From IMG/VR virus record IMGVR_UViG_3300024500_000046, positions 1 through 43,522 of that record: a stretch of DNA of 43,522 nt; one strand, given 5' to 3'. Numbering within the stretch: position 1 is the first letter of the stretch; each line of letters starts with the position of its first letter. Shown here one piece after another: positions 8,180 to 15,591 of this stretch. This stretch comes from a virus. The notes under the pieces were generated by a model. The model saw only the letters and a program-made list of their open reading frames with translations. It did not search any database and had not been told where the DNA came from. A program made the translations under genes and the position numbers.

Positions 8180-8470
8180 GAACAAATCACGCCTGAAACC
8201 AAGAAGCAGCTGGACGAGCACTTCGACAAGGCCATGCAGGCGTTGGTCGAAACCCAGCGTTCGCTGAACGAGGCCGGCATTGCCCCACCTGCCCTGGCCA
8301 GCGCTTTGTGCGCCTCGTACGTCACCTTCGTCGCCGCTCTGATCGCAGCATCGGACCTGCCTCGCGAACTGGTGCTTCGCACGGCAAAAGAGGCCATCGA
8401 CTCGATGGGGGACTTTGCCATTGAATCGTACGAGCGCATGGTCAAGAAGATCAAGGAAGGCGAAGCGTGA
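8171..8470 (+). CDS. Hypothetical helical protein, 99 aa
   Basis: Soluble, helical, acidic protein with an Ala-rich central part (ALASALCASYVTFVAALIAA) that could be an amphipathic helix pair. It starts inside the palindrome at 8167 and its stop overlaps the GTG start of the ligase (GTGA), indicating translational coupling. Function unknown. Confidence 0.65.
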   Translation: MNDEQITPETKKQLDEHFDKAMQALVETQRSLNEAGIAPPALASALCASYVTFVAALIAASDLPRELVLRTAKEAIDSMGDFAIESYERMVKKIKEGEA

Positions 8471-9777
8471 GTTCCGATCTGATCCTCGAGAAAATTGAGG
8501 CGATTGCAGCGACCTCCAGCAAGACCGCAAAGGAAGACATGATTCGGGCTTCTGCGGAGCTGGAGGGCTTCCAGGACGTTCTGGAAGCGGCGCTCAACCC
8601 CTTCAAGACCTACGGCATCGCCAAACGTCCGGATACGCATCGTTCGGGCGGCAATGGCACGTTCAACAGCGACACCTGGCACCTGCTGGAAAACCTGCGG
8701 ACCCGCAATCTGACCGGCAACCTGGCACGCGACACGCTCGTCTCCGAAATGTCGCGTCTGACCGCCAAGTCGGCCGAACTGCTGTGGCGCATCGTCAGCA
8801 AAGACCTTCGCGCTGGCTTCAGCGAATCGACCGTCAACAAAGCCATCCCTGGCTTGATTCCGACCTTCGACTGCATGCTGGCCCATCCCTTCGAGGCGTC
8901 TCGCGTCAAGGGCTGGCCGGTTGTTGCCGAGCCCAAGCTCGACGGCGTGCGCGTTCTGGCGTTTGTGGACATCAGCGAGCTGGCGGTCAAGTTCTTCAGT
9001 CGCTCTGGCAAGGAGTTCACGACCTTCGACCACCTGAAAGACCCACTGCTCAATCTGGTGGACAACTTCCGAGCCGACATTCGAAACGAGACAGGCAACG
9101 ATGATGGTGACGCCGAGTATTTCGGCAGTCTTCTCGGGTGCGACTCCTTCCACTTGGTCTTCGACGGCGAGATTACCAGCGGCTCGTTCAACAACACCGT
9201 CTCGGTGGCTCGCAAGAAGGACGAACAGGCCACCGACGCCGTGTTCAACGTCTTCGACGTGCTGCCGCAGTCGCTCTTCCACAAAGACACGAAGGAGGGC
9301 AGTGCAACCGCCTACGCCGTTCGTCGTCAGGTTCTGGAAGACCTGTTCAAGACCGTGAGCGGCGGGCCGCTCAAGCTGCTGCCTCGCTACCTCGTCTCCA
9401 GCGTGGATGAGATTCACAACCTGTACCAGTCGGTCCGTGCCTCCGGACTCGAAGGGCTCATCATCAAGGAGCCGCAAGCGAAGTATTGGCGCAAGCGCAA
9501 CCACGCCTGGATGAAGATCAAGGCCGAAGAGACGCTGGACCTGTTCGTGACCGGCTGGGAGCAGGGCACGGGCAAGTACGAGGGCATGATCGGCGCGCTG
9601 ATCGTGGACCACAAGGGCGTACCTGTGAACGTGGGCTCGGGTCTGTCGGACGAGCTCCGCAACGAAGACCCCGACCTGATTGTCGGACGCATGATCGAAG
9701 TGGAGTACCACGAGGTCACGCCCGATGGGTCGCTGCGCCACCCGCGCTTCAAGCGCTTCCGTGACGACAAAGCATAA
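8467..9777 (+). CDS. ATP-dependent DNA ligase
   Basis: A 436-residue nucleotidyltransferase-type ligase that seals nicks using ATP. Motif I is EPKLDGVR with the adenylated Lys at residue 157. Later motifs are LVFDGEI (IIIa/III), EGLIIKEP (IV) and AWMKIKAEETLDL (V). The N-terminal 150 residues are the helical DNA-binding domain seen in T4 gp30-like enzymes. The start is GTG, overlapping the preceding stop. It would join Okazaki fragments made by the replisome encoded around it. Confidence 0.92.
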   Translation: MSSDLILEKIEAIAATSSKTAKEDMIRASAELEGFQDVLEAALNPFKTYGIAKRPDTHRSGGNGTFNSDTWHLLENLRTRNLTGNLARDTLVSEMSRLTAKSAELLWRIVSKDLRAGFSESTVNKAIPGLIPTFDCMLAHPFEASRVKGWPVVAEPKLDGVRVLAFVDISELAVKFFSRSGKEFTTFDHLKDPLLNLVDNFRADIRNETGNDDGDAEYFGSLLGCDSFHLVFDGEITSGSFNNTVSVARKKDEQATDAVFNVFDVLPQSLFHKDTKEGSATAYAVRRQVLEDLFKTVSGGPLKLLPRYLVSSVDEIHNLYQSVRASGLEGLIIKEPQAKYWRKRNHAWMKIKAEETLDLFVTGWEQGTGKYEGMIGALIVDHKGVPVNVGSGLSDELRNEDPDLIVGRMIEVEYHEVTPDGSLRHPRFKRFRDDKA

Positions 9778-9788
9778 GTCATGACTGA
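9777..9788 (+). promoter_or_regulatory. Operator palindrome over the start codon
   Basis: AGTCATGACTGA overlaps the ligase stop and includes the ATG (9781) of the next gene, the same arrangement as at 3052, 8171 and 27022. Confidence 0.4.
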
Positions 9789-9957
9789 ACAACAATTCAA
9801 GGAGTTGCAAGCCACCTTTCCCTGGACGACGGAAGTTTCTCCGGCTCCGATCGGTGGCTTGGTTCGAATGATCGACCGCAATGGCCAGGAGGTTCCGCTC
9901 TTTGCGATGACGGACCTTCTGCAAGTGCTGACCAAAAAACTGGAGAACAAGGAATGA
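9781..9957 (+). CDS. Small hypothetical protein, 58 aa
   Basis: A short acidic protein (MTEQQFKELQ start, KKLENKE end) between ligase and guanylate kinase. It starts 3 bases after the ligase stop and its stop overlaps the kinase ATG (ATGA). There is no Shine-Dalgarno sequence; coupling with the upstream gene is likely. No family recognised. Confidence 0.55.
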   Translation: MTEQQFKELQATFPWTTEVSPAPIGGLVRMIDRNGQEVPLFAMTDLLQVLTKKLENKE

Positions 9958-10595
9958 CCCCGTTCATCGTATCGCTCACCGGCCCGTCATGCGCCGGCAA
10001 GACAACGCTGGAGAAGCGCCTGAAGGAAGAGGGCTTCGTGCAGGTGATCTCCCATACCACCCGCGAGCCTCGAGCTGGCGAGGAAAATGGCAAGGCGTAC
10101 CACTTCATCGACAAGTCGGAGTTCAAGCGGCTGCGCGACACCGGCTTTTTCGTGGAGACGGTCCACTTCAACAACAACTTCTACGGCGTCTCGGCTCAGG
10201 AGATCGAGCGGGTCGCGGCCGAAGACAAGCCCATCGTGGTGATCGTCGAGCCGGAAGGCCTGCTGCAGATTCGCGAGTATTGCCACCTGCACTCGTGGAA
10301 CCTGCACTCGGTCTTCATCGACAACCCTGGCGAGGTGATCGCCCGTCGATTCCTGGAGCGCATGCTGGGCGACTTCTCCCTGGCCATCGGCAAGGGCGGC
10401 GAGGCGGCCAAGAACGTCATCGAAACCTACAGCAAGCGCCTGGGCGTGATGCTCAAGGACGAGTGTCATTGGGCAGAGGATGTCGGGCCGGTGTGCGACA
10501 CCTGGCTGACCAACTTCAACGAGTCCAACATCGACGCAGTGGTCGAAGACCTGGCTCAACAAGCCTACGATCCAAGCAAGTTTCTGCTGCGGTAA
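9954..10595 (+). CDS. gmk: Guanylate kinase
   Basis: A 213-residue guanylate kinase, phosphorylating (d)GMP to (d)GDP. The P-loop is GPSCAGKT (residues 10-17) and the GMP-binding segment SHTTREPRAGE (33-43) is nearly identical to the bacterial consensus, followed by KAYHFID. It ends the ligase operon and supplies precursors together with the reductase, ThyX and MazG-like proteins encoded further on. A terminator and the attP-like site follow. Confidence 0.9.
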   Translation: MTPFIVSLTGPSCAGKTTLEKRLKEEGFVQVISHTTREPRAGEENGKAYHFIDKSEFKRLRDTGFFVETVHFNNNFYGVSAQEIERVAAEDKPIVVIVEPEGLLQIREYCHLHSWNLHSVFIDNPGEVIARRFLERMLGDFSLAIGKGGEAAKNVIETYSKRLGVMLKDECHWAEDVGPVCDTWLTNFNESNIDAVVEDLAQQAYDPSKFLLR

Positions 10596-10608
10596 TGAAC
10601 GTGGTAGC

Positions 10609-10624
10609 GGGCAGGAAACTGCCC
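10609..10624 (+). other. Short hairpin after gmk
   Basis: GGGCAG-GAAA-CTGCCC, a six-bp GC stem with a GAAA tetraloop just after the kinase stop. It has no T-run. It may stabilise the mRNA end or belong to the attachment region. Confidence 0.4.
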
Positions 10625-10646
10625 CGAAACCCGCATCAATACTAGC

Positions 10647-10671
10647 GGTTCGAATCCCACCCTCTCCGCCA
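10647..10671 (+). other. attP: attP-like core: 3' end of a tRNA-Ser gene
   Basis: The 25 bases from GGTTCGAATCCC through CCTCTCCGCCA match the T-loop, 3' T-stem, acceptor strand, discriminator G and CCA of a tRNA-Ser. There is no matching 5' half of a tRNA upstream: the bases before it do not pair to make a T-arm. Such tRNA 3' fragments beside an integrase are typical attachment cores, restoring the tRNA when the phage integrates. The integrase starts about 215 bases downstream. Confidence 0.7.
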
Positions 10672-10712
10672 GCAAGACCTCCGCAGACCTCCACCAGCGT
10701 CCAGCGGATCGC

Positions 10713-10752
10713 AAAAAGGCCCCAGTAATCAACGACTTGGGCCTTTTTCTTT
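10713..10752 (+). terminator. Bidirectional-looking terminator
   Basis: AAAAAGGCCC (10713-10722) pairs with GGGCCTTTTT (10739-10748) and is followed by CTTTTC. The A-tract on the 5' side lets it work on both strands. It insulates the ligase operon from the integrase. Confidence 0.75.
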
Positions 10753-10806
10753 TCCAGCCTCGTCCGCCGAGGTGCGCCGACTTCCAGCGATCGGCGCGGT
10801 AAACCC

Positions 10807-10887
10807 TGTGGTAACGTCCCGAAACTGCATCTGCTGACGCTGCCGTTACCGCGCAGCACGTCCAAGTAACCACGGCTCGTTACCACA
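10807..10887 (+). repeat. Four TGTGGTAACG-related repeats before the integrase
   Basis: TGTGGTAACG (10807-10816) and its exact reverse complement CGTTACCACA (10878-10887) bracket two partial copies (CGTTACCGC at 10844 and AGTAACCACG at 10865). They fit integrase arm-type or regulator binding sites between attP and int. The last copy touches the start codon. Confidence 0.5.
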
Positions 10888-12176
10888 TGGCCCTGCACGA
10901 ACTGTCCCAGAAGGAGCTGGAGAAGCGCATCAAGGAAGCACAGGCCAGCGACAAGTCAATCACCAAGATTTCGGATGGCGAGGGGTTGTTTCTCGTCGTG
11001 CGCGGATCAGGCGGCATGTCCTGGCAGCTGGACTACACCCTCAAGGGCGTCCGCAAGACCTACTCGATGGGCACGTACCCCACCGTAAAGCTGAGTACGG
11101 CACGAACTCTGGCTGAAGCCGCCAGGACGCTCGTGCAGCTTGGTCGTGATCCGGTGGAGGAGCGCCGACGAGAGCGCCAGGAAACCAAGGCCGCCAAGAC
11201 AGTCGCGGAAGTCATCTCCGAATGGCTCGAGCACCACAAGCACAGCTGGAGCTCGCGGCACTACTCCGACTACGACCAGGCGGCCAAAGCCAACATCCTT
11301 GCCGAGTGTGGCGCCAAGCGCATCACGGAGCTCACCGAGGATGACATTCGATCCGTTCTTCAGAAAGTTGAGGCTCGAGGCGCGCACTACATGCTGACCC
11401 GCGTTCGGGACATCCTTGTTCGCGCCCTGCAATTCGCCGTCGATCAGCGGTACGTCAAGGCAAGTCCGGCCGGCAATGTCAGGCGCCGCGAGTTCAAGGC
11501 GCACGTCGAGCGCCACCATGCGGCCATCACCAGGCCAGCCGAGTTCAGGGAGCTGCTGCTGCGGCTCGATCGGGAGCCTGGCTCGATCGCCGTGATGGCG
11601 CTACGTCTTCAGACGATGGTTTGGGTACGGCCCCAAAACCTCAGAACCGCTCGATGGGAGCACTTCGATCTTGATGGCGCCATGTGGGAGGTGCCGCACT
11701 ACCTGATGAAGAAGGGTCGTGAGTACCTTGTGCCACTGTCCGCGCAGGCGGTCACGCTGCTGCGGAACTGGAAGACCGTCACGGGCCACCAGGGGCTTGT
11801 CTTTCCTGGCGCCAAGAAGGGCATGCCGCTGTCCGAGAACACTCTCAACGACAACCTGGAGCGCATCGGCTTCAAGGGCAAGCAGACCTGTCATGGCTTT
11901 CGAGCCTCGGCCAGAACGCTGCTCGAGGAAGGTGGCTTCGAGTCGAAGGTGACGAAGAAGCAACTGGCGCATGACATAGACGACAAGACGGACCGCGCCT
12001 ACAACCGTGCCGAGTACCTCGACAGCCGCATCGCCATGATGCAGGCGTGGGCAGACTATCTCGACGCACTCAGGACTGACTTACAGCAGCCGTGGGACTA
12101 CTTCTTTGCCTGGCGCGCTCGTCGATCCACGACTGAATCTCGCTCGACAGCCAGCGACTTGCTCGCCCAACCTTGA
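10887..12176 (+). CDS. int: Tyrosine site-specific integrase
   Basis: A 429-residue integrase of the P4/DUF4102 type. The N-terminal arm-binding domain (ISDGEGLFLVV, YSMGTYPTVKLSTAR) is followed by a core-binding SAM-like domain and the catalytic domain. Catalytic residues are visible: Arg in VWVRPQNLR, Lys in MKKGREYLVPL, His-x-x-Arg in CHGFRAS, the LAHD His, and nucleophile Tyr372 in AYNRAEY. The set is complete, so it should be active. It lies beside a tRNA-Ser attP-like core. No Shine-Dalgarno precedes ATG 10887. The last 35 residues run antisense through the AlpA gene and look unlike the family, so the original stop may have been lost. Confidence 0.92.
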   Translation: MALHELSQKELEKRIKEAQASDKSITKISDGEGLFLVVRGSGGMSWQLDYTLKGVRKTYSMGTYPTVKLSTARTLAEAARTLVQLGRDPVEERRRERQETKAAKTVAEVISEWLEHHKHSWSSRHYSDYDQAAKANILAECGAKRITELTEDDIRSVLQKVEARGAHYMLTRVRDILVRALQFAVDQRYVKASPAGNVRRREFKAHVERHHAAITRPAEFRELLLRLDREPGSIAVMALRLQTMVWVRPQNLRTARWEHFDLDGAMWEVPHYLMKKGREYLVPLSAQAVTLLRNWKTVTGHQGLVFPGAKKGMPLSENTLNDNLERIGFKGKQTCHGFRASARTLLEEGGFESKVTKKQLAHDIDDKTDRAYNRAEYLDSRIAMMQAWADYLDALRTDLQQPWDYFFAWRARRSTTESRSTASDLLAQP

Positions 12177-12276
12177 TCGGCGCAGGGAATTGACCTACGG
12201 CGATCAATCCGTACAGGGTCGATTTCTTCAGGCTGACTTGGGCTTCGACATCCTCAAGTGCAATCAGGCGTTCCAT
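12070..12276 (-). CDS. alpA: AlpA-family regulator / excisionase-like
   Basis: A 68-residue MerR-like winged helix of the AlpA (phage CP4-57 regulator) family: RLIALEDVEAQVSLKKSTLY is the helix-turn-helix and FPAPIKVGRASRW plus a WLSSEIQSWIDER wing follow the consensus. Relatives activate or assist excision by P4-type integrases. It is convergent with int and overlaps its last 107 bases on the other strand. The upstream promoter on the minus strand carries an AGTCA-N4-TGAG palindrome, so it is probably under the same repressor. Confidence 0.85.
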   Translation of the reverse strand: MERLIALEDVEAQVSLKKSTLYGLIAVGQFPAPIKVGRASRWLSSEIQSWIDERARQRSSPTAAVSQS

Positions 12277-12292
12277 TTTTGAAGGAGCAGTA

Positions 12293-12342
12293 AGTCAGTA
12301 GTGAGGTGTGCCATAGTAGGATGAACGGCAGGAAGAACACAA
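12293..12342 (-). promoter_or_regulatory. Minus-strand promoter and operator for alpA
   Basis: On the minus strand TTGTGT (12337-12342), an 18-base spacer and TACTAT (12313-12318) precede alpA. AGTCAGTAGTGAG (12293-12305, plus-strand reading) lies just downstream at the transcription start, the same geometry as plus-strand promoters at 35 and 35314. Confidence 0.5.
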
Positions 12343-12498
12343 GAGTCCGCTGGCTTGTGCGGCAGATTTACCAACAAAACGGGGTGTTCACCCAGGGTAG
12401 TGTTTCTAGAAAGGCACGAAAGCGACCGCTCGTCGGCGGTGGGTCGCGGTGCGTTGTCTACGGCAGAGCTTGGCGGTGTAATTGCGCTGCACAAAAAA
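12343..12498. other. Non-coding stretch between alpA and repressor
   Basis: No convincing gene in either strand. Short open frames lack ribosome sites and one begins inside the repressor terminator. It holds the upstream part of the alpA promoter region. Confidence 0.45.
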
Positions 12499-12515
12499 GG
12501 CGCCCGAAGGCGCCT
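12494..12515 (-). terminator. Terminator of the repressor gene
   Basis: AGGCGCC-CGAA-GGCGCCT (12499-12515) with a run of six A upstream on the plus strand, which is a T-run on the minus strand. It ends the minus-strand repressor transcript. Confidence 0.8.
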
Positions 12516-12533
12516 CATGTGGAGAAAACGGTG

Positions 12534-12977
12534 TCAGTTCGTTTCGTTATCGGCTTTGAGCGTGTCCACGAACTCGCGCAGCTTCTTCTTCTCGGCGTCG
12601 TTCCGCAGCTTCGGGTTGACCACCTTGCTGGATCGGATGACGTTGATGAACTCCAACTCGTTGTTGGTGATGATCGGCTGATTCGTGATCTTCTCGATCG
12701 TCTCTGCCAGATCGGGAAGGTACTCGTTCAGGCAAATCCGCATGAAGAAGACGGGGTCAATCTCCAGCGCCTTGGCCATGCTGCCAATCTTGTTGAGAGG
12801 AACTTTCGTCTTCCCCTGCTTAATCATGGTGATGACATTTGGCTTGTCAAAACCAGCCTGTTGAGCAATTTCCGTTTGTGGTTTTCCGCAAAGCTGAATC
12901 TGCCAGCTGATGTATTCGGCGACGTTGCGGGGTTTGTTGGCATTCGCGGGCGTCACTCGGACAGCCTTCGTAACCAT
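12534..12977 (-). CDS. XRE-family transcriptional repressor
   Basis: A 147-residue protein with a lambda-repressor-like helix-turn-helix at about residues 30-80: KPQTEIAQQAGFDKPNVITM then KQGKTKVPLNKIGSMAKALE. No LexA-type protease domain is present, so it would not be cleaved by RecA. On the minus strand AGGA lies 8 bases before the ATG, and TATACT (13013-13018) gives a promoter. A degenerate AGTCA-N4-TGAC copy (13002-13014) overlaps that -10, suggesting self-control. It is divergent from the gene at 13143, in the position of a CI-like repressor. I infer, without direct proof, that it binds the palindromes found across the window. Confidence 0.8.
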   Translation of the reverse strand: MVTKAVRVTPANANKPRNVAEYISWQIQLCGKPQTEIAQQAGFDKPNVITMIKQGKTKVPLNKIGSMAKALEIDPVFFMRICLNEYLPDLAETIEKITNQPIITNNELEFINVIRSSKVVNPKLRNDAEKKKLREFVDTLKADNETN

Positions 12978-13001
12978 GACAGTTCCTATGAGTTGAGGTT
13001 A

Positions 13002-13042
13002 AGTACGAACTGAGTATACAAATTAGAACAGTACGTGCTGAC
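13002..13042 (-). promoter_or_regulatory. Repressor promoter with degenerate operator
   Basis: On the minus strand TATACT (13013-13018) with a weak GTCAGC -35 (13037-13042). AGTACGAACTGAG (13002-13014, plus-strand reading) has the spacing of the operator with two changes in the left arm and one in the right. Confidence 0.5.
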
Positions 13043-13095
13043 TGATTGCCCTACCGGGAAACAACAAATGGAGGTGAAACGCCCAAAGGTTCCGC

Positions 13096-13113
13096 TTCAC
13101 GAGTGACTAAAAT
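13096..13113 (+). promoter_or_regulatory. Operator and TAAAAT -10 divergent from repressor
   Basis: TTCACGAGTGACT (13096-13108) overlaps the first base of TAAAAT (13108-13113). It drives the small gene at 13143 and lies in the same intergenic region as the repressor promoter. Confidence 0.55.
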
Positions 13114-13142
13114 CAACCAATAGAAACAAGACAAGGACATAT

Positions 13143-13337
13143 ATGTCGAGCTGGAGTCTATTTCCAGAAGTTGATGAGATTTCGGTGCAGGAGCTCGCGG
13201 ACACGCTGGAGCACCTGGAGGTCAGGCAGGTCTTGGACCTCGGCACCACTCTACTGCACATTGGCGTACACGTCTACCGTGGGCCGATGTGTCTGGTCAG
13301 TACGATGAGCGGACGTGCCGCTCGGCTGTCGCTCTGA
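13143..13337 (+). CDS. Small hypothetical protein in Cro position
   Basis: A 64-residue acidic protein (MSSWSLFPEVDEISVQEL start) divergent from the repressor, the place of cro or an antirepressor in lambdoid switches. No helix-turn-helix is obvious; ISVQELADTLEHLEVRQVL might be a helical pair. AAGGA precedes the ATG. A strong hairpin follows. Function unknown; a regulatory role is only positional inference. Confidence 0.55.
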   Translation: MSSWSLFPEVDEISVQELADTLEHLEVRQVLDLGTTLLHIGVHVYRGPMCLVSTMSGRAARLSL

Positions 13338-13343
13338 CCGACC

Positions 13344-13363
13344 TGGGCGCCTTCGGGCGCCCA
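13344..13363 (+). terminator. Hairpin terminator
   Basis: TGGGCGCC-TTCG-GGCGCCCA, an 8-bp perfect stem with a UUCG loop just after the small gene. The T-run is poor. Confidence 0.6.
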
Positions 13364-13415
13364 TTCAAGTTCCCTACGCAAAGCATTGCTCTCCCTACTT
13401 CGGTCGATGACAATG

Positions 13416-13435
13416 CATTATCAGTCACTCATGAC
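13416..13435 (+). promoter_or_regulatory. Promoter/operator for the VWA gene
   Basis: CATTAT (13416-13421) followed by AGTCACTCATGAC (13423-13435) at the expected transcription start; AAGGAG follows at 13438. Confidence 0.5.
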
Positions 13436-13448
13436 ATAAGGAGAGTCA

Positions 13449-15572
13449 GTGAAAAACGATCGTGTCTTCATCCTTCGCGAGTCAGTCGTGAAGATCACCC
13501 AGATGCTGTCTGGCAAGGGCATCAAGGTCACTCAGCAGGGCGTCAACGCCTACGTCAAAGCTGACCACACGGGCCAGCCGGTACTCGTCAATCTGCCGTA
13601 CCTGCCCGACAACGCAACCGAGGAGCTGTGCCAGGCCATTCAAGGCTTTCTCGACCACGAGGTTGCACACATCCTGTTCACCGAGTTCCCGCTGATGGCC
13701 AAAGCGAATGCTAAAGGCGATCAAGTTGGTTTCATGCTCAATGCGCTGGAAGACCCCCGCATCGAACGTGAAATGGCAAAACGCTTTCAGGGCTCGGCGT
13801 ACAACCTGTCGGTGACTGGCAAGTTCTACCTGGACAAGTTTGTCGTTCCGCGCATGAAGGAAAAAGCTGCAGCGGGCGATGCTCAAGGCGTGATGAACAC
13901 GCTGATGGTGCCGATGATTCGAGCACTGTCGGGCCAGCAGGTCTTCAAGGAGTTCATGAAAGACCACTGGACCAAGGTCGAGCCCATCCTCGAGCGCATC
14001 AAAGACCTGCAGCCGCAGATCGAGGGCGCTACATCGACCGCCGACTGCATGACCCTTGCCGAAGAAATCGTCAAGCGCCTGACTGAAGGCAACAAAGGCT
14101 CGGGCAAGAAGAAGGGCAAGGACTCGTCTGAAGAGGGCGAGGGTGACGGTGAAGGCAGCACCGGCAAGGGTAAGAAGGGCAAGTCGAAGGGCAAGGCCGG
14201 AAAGTCTGACAAGCCCGAGAAGTCGGAGGACAAGGAAGAACCGTCCGGCAGCGGCGAGAGCGACGACGAGGAGAAGGGCGAGTCGAAGAAGTCCGAGAGC
14301 AAGCCTGAGAAGGGCGACGAGGACGAAAAAGACGACGACGCCAAAGGGTCTGACGGCAAGGATGACGAGGGCGAGAAAGACGACAAGGACGAGGAAAAAT
14401 CCGAAGACGAGGATGACACCTCCGGCGAGCCCGAACCCGAAGACGATGACGAGGAGGGTGACGTGAAGGACGCCGAGCCCGAGACGGAAGAAGACGAGTA
14501 CACGGGCGACGCCGAAGGCACTGACGAAGAGCCTGAAACCGGCCCCATCTCCGGCGAGGAAGAGAGCGAAATCAACAACGACGAGCCGATCTGGGCGCCT
14601 CTGAACAAGGACGACAAGAACGACTTCGACGAAACCATGTCGCGCCTCATCACGGACAGTACGCTCAAGTCCGCGATGAACGCTGACTACATGCCGTTTA
14701 CGAAGGACCACGACCTGATCGAGAAGCTGCCGATCGGCTCGGGCTTCGAGGCGTCGATGAGCAAGAAGCTGATGGAGAAGGTCGATCACATGGTCGCGCC
14801 GCTGCAGAAAGACCTGGAGCGTGCCGTTGCTGCTCGGTCGCTGGCGACTCGTTCACACGGCCATCGCTCTGGCCGACTGCATTCCGCCAACCTGTCGCGC
14901 CTGGCGCTGAATGACGATCGGGTCTTCAGCCGCAAGCACGAGTCACGCAGCAAGGACGTAGCCGTCGAACTGGTCGTCGATGCCTCCGGCTCGATGGGCG
15001 GCTCGAAGATTCATACCGCCAGTCAGGCTGCGTATGCGCTGTCGTCGGTTCTGGATCGCCTCAACATCAAGAATGAGGTTATCTGCTTCACCACGAAGGA
15101 GCTCGGCGCATCGGCGGTCAATGACCTGCGCGATCAGCAGGCCAAACATGGCGTGCGCTTTTCTCGCGTCGAGGGTCTGTACATGCCGATCCTCAAGGGC
15201 TACGAGGAGAAGATGTGCGCCACCGTGCGTGACCGCTTCGCCTGGCTGCCCAACACGCGCATTCTGCGGAGCAACGTCGATGGCGAGTCTGTCGAGATTG
15301 CCGCTCGTCGTCTGCTGGCTCGCAAGGAGGCTGGCAAGATCATGATCGTGCTGTCTGACGGCTACCCCGCCGCTGCAGGCTCGCGTGGCGACCTGGAGCA
15401 GCACTTGACCCGCGTGGTCAAGGATGTGTCCAACAGCGGCATCAAGGTCGTCGGTATCGGCATCGAGTCGAATGCGGTGGAGCGCTTCTATCCGAAGTAC
15501 CTCATCCTCAACTCGGTCGAGGACTTGCCGGCAGCCGTCATCAAAGAACTGCGCCACCTGCTGATGACTTGA
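13449..15572 (+). CDS. VWA-domain protein, CobT-like, with HExxH motif
   Basis: A 707-residue protein in three parts. Residues 1-210 carry HEVAH (70-74), a metallopeptidase-like signature seen in the putative metallopeptidase domain partnered with VWA. Residues about 215-375 are a very acidic and Lys/Ser-rich low-complexity linker. Residues about 505-700 are a von Willebrand A domain with the MIDAS motif DASGSMGGS (from residue 511). CobT of cobaltochelatase has the same acidic linker plus VWA layout. It lies directly before a CobS/MoxR AAA ATPase. MoxR-VWA pairs remodel or metallate client proteins; the client here is unknown. The start is GTG with AAGGAG 6 bases upstream. Confidence 0.82.
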   Translation: MKNDRVFILRESVVKITQMLSGKGIKVTQQGVNAYVKADHTGQPVLVNLPYLPDNATEELCQAIQGFLDHEVAHILFTEFPLMAKANAKGDQVGFMLNALEDPRIEREMAKRFQGSAYNLSVTGKFYLDKFVVPRMKEKAAAGDAQGVMNTLMVPMIRALSGQQVFKEFMKDHWTKVEPILERIKDLQPQIEGATSTADCMTLAEEIVKRLTEGNKGSGKKKGKDSSEEGEGDGEGSTGKGKKGKSKGKAGKSDKPEKSEDKEEPSGSGESDDEEKGESKKSESKPEKGDEDEKDDDAKGSDGKDDEGEKDDKDEEKSEDEDDTSGEPEPEDDDEEGDVKDAEPETEEDEYTGDAEGTDEEPETGPISGEEESEINNDEPIWAPLNKDDKNDFDETMSRLITDSTLKSAMNADYMPFTKDHDLIEKLPIGSGFEASMSKKLMEKVDHMVAPLQKDLERAVAARSLATRSHGHRSGRLHSANLSRLALNDDRVFSRKHESRSKDVAVELVVDASGSMGGSKIHTASQAAYALSSVLDRLNIKNEVICFTTKELGASAVNDLRDQQAKHGVRFSRVEGLYMPILKGYEEKMCATVRDRFAWLPNTRILRSNVDGESVEIAARRLLARKEAGKIMIVLSDGYPAAAGSRGDLEQHLTRVVKDVSNSGIKVVGIGIESNAVERFYPKYLILNSVEDLPAAVIKELRHLLMT

Positions 15573-15591
15573 TGGGCAGATCGAGAGGCCA

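Noticed and set aside
8164-9924. A 586-codon open frame on the minus strand across the ligase gene
   Set aside because: It is opposite an unmistakable ligase in a high-GC genome where third-position bias opens antisense frames; no ribosome site and no domain.
10647-10671. A functional tRNA-Ser gene
   Set aside because: Only the 3' part is present; upstream bases cannot form the rest of the cloverleaf, so it is an attachment-like fragment.
12264-12518. Possible minus-strand gene between alpA and the repressor
   Set aside because: Its start lies in the repressor terminator and it overlaps alpA; composition unlike neighbours.
14100-14580. Tandem repeat or CRISPR-like array in the VWA gene
   Set aside because: It is an in-frame Lys/Glu/Asp/Ser low-complexity linker without regular repeat-spacer spacing.
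13482-14789. A hydrophobic minus-strand frame opposite the VWA protein
   Set aside because: The apparent hydrophobicity is the complement of the acidic Asp/Glu/Lys linker codons.
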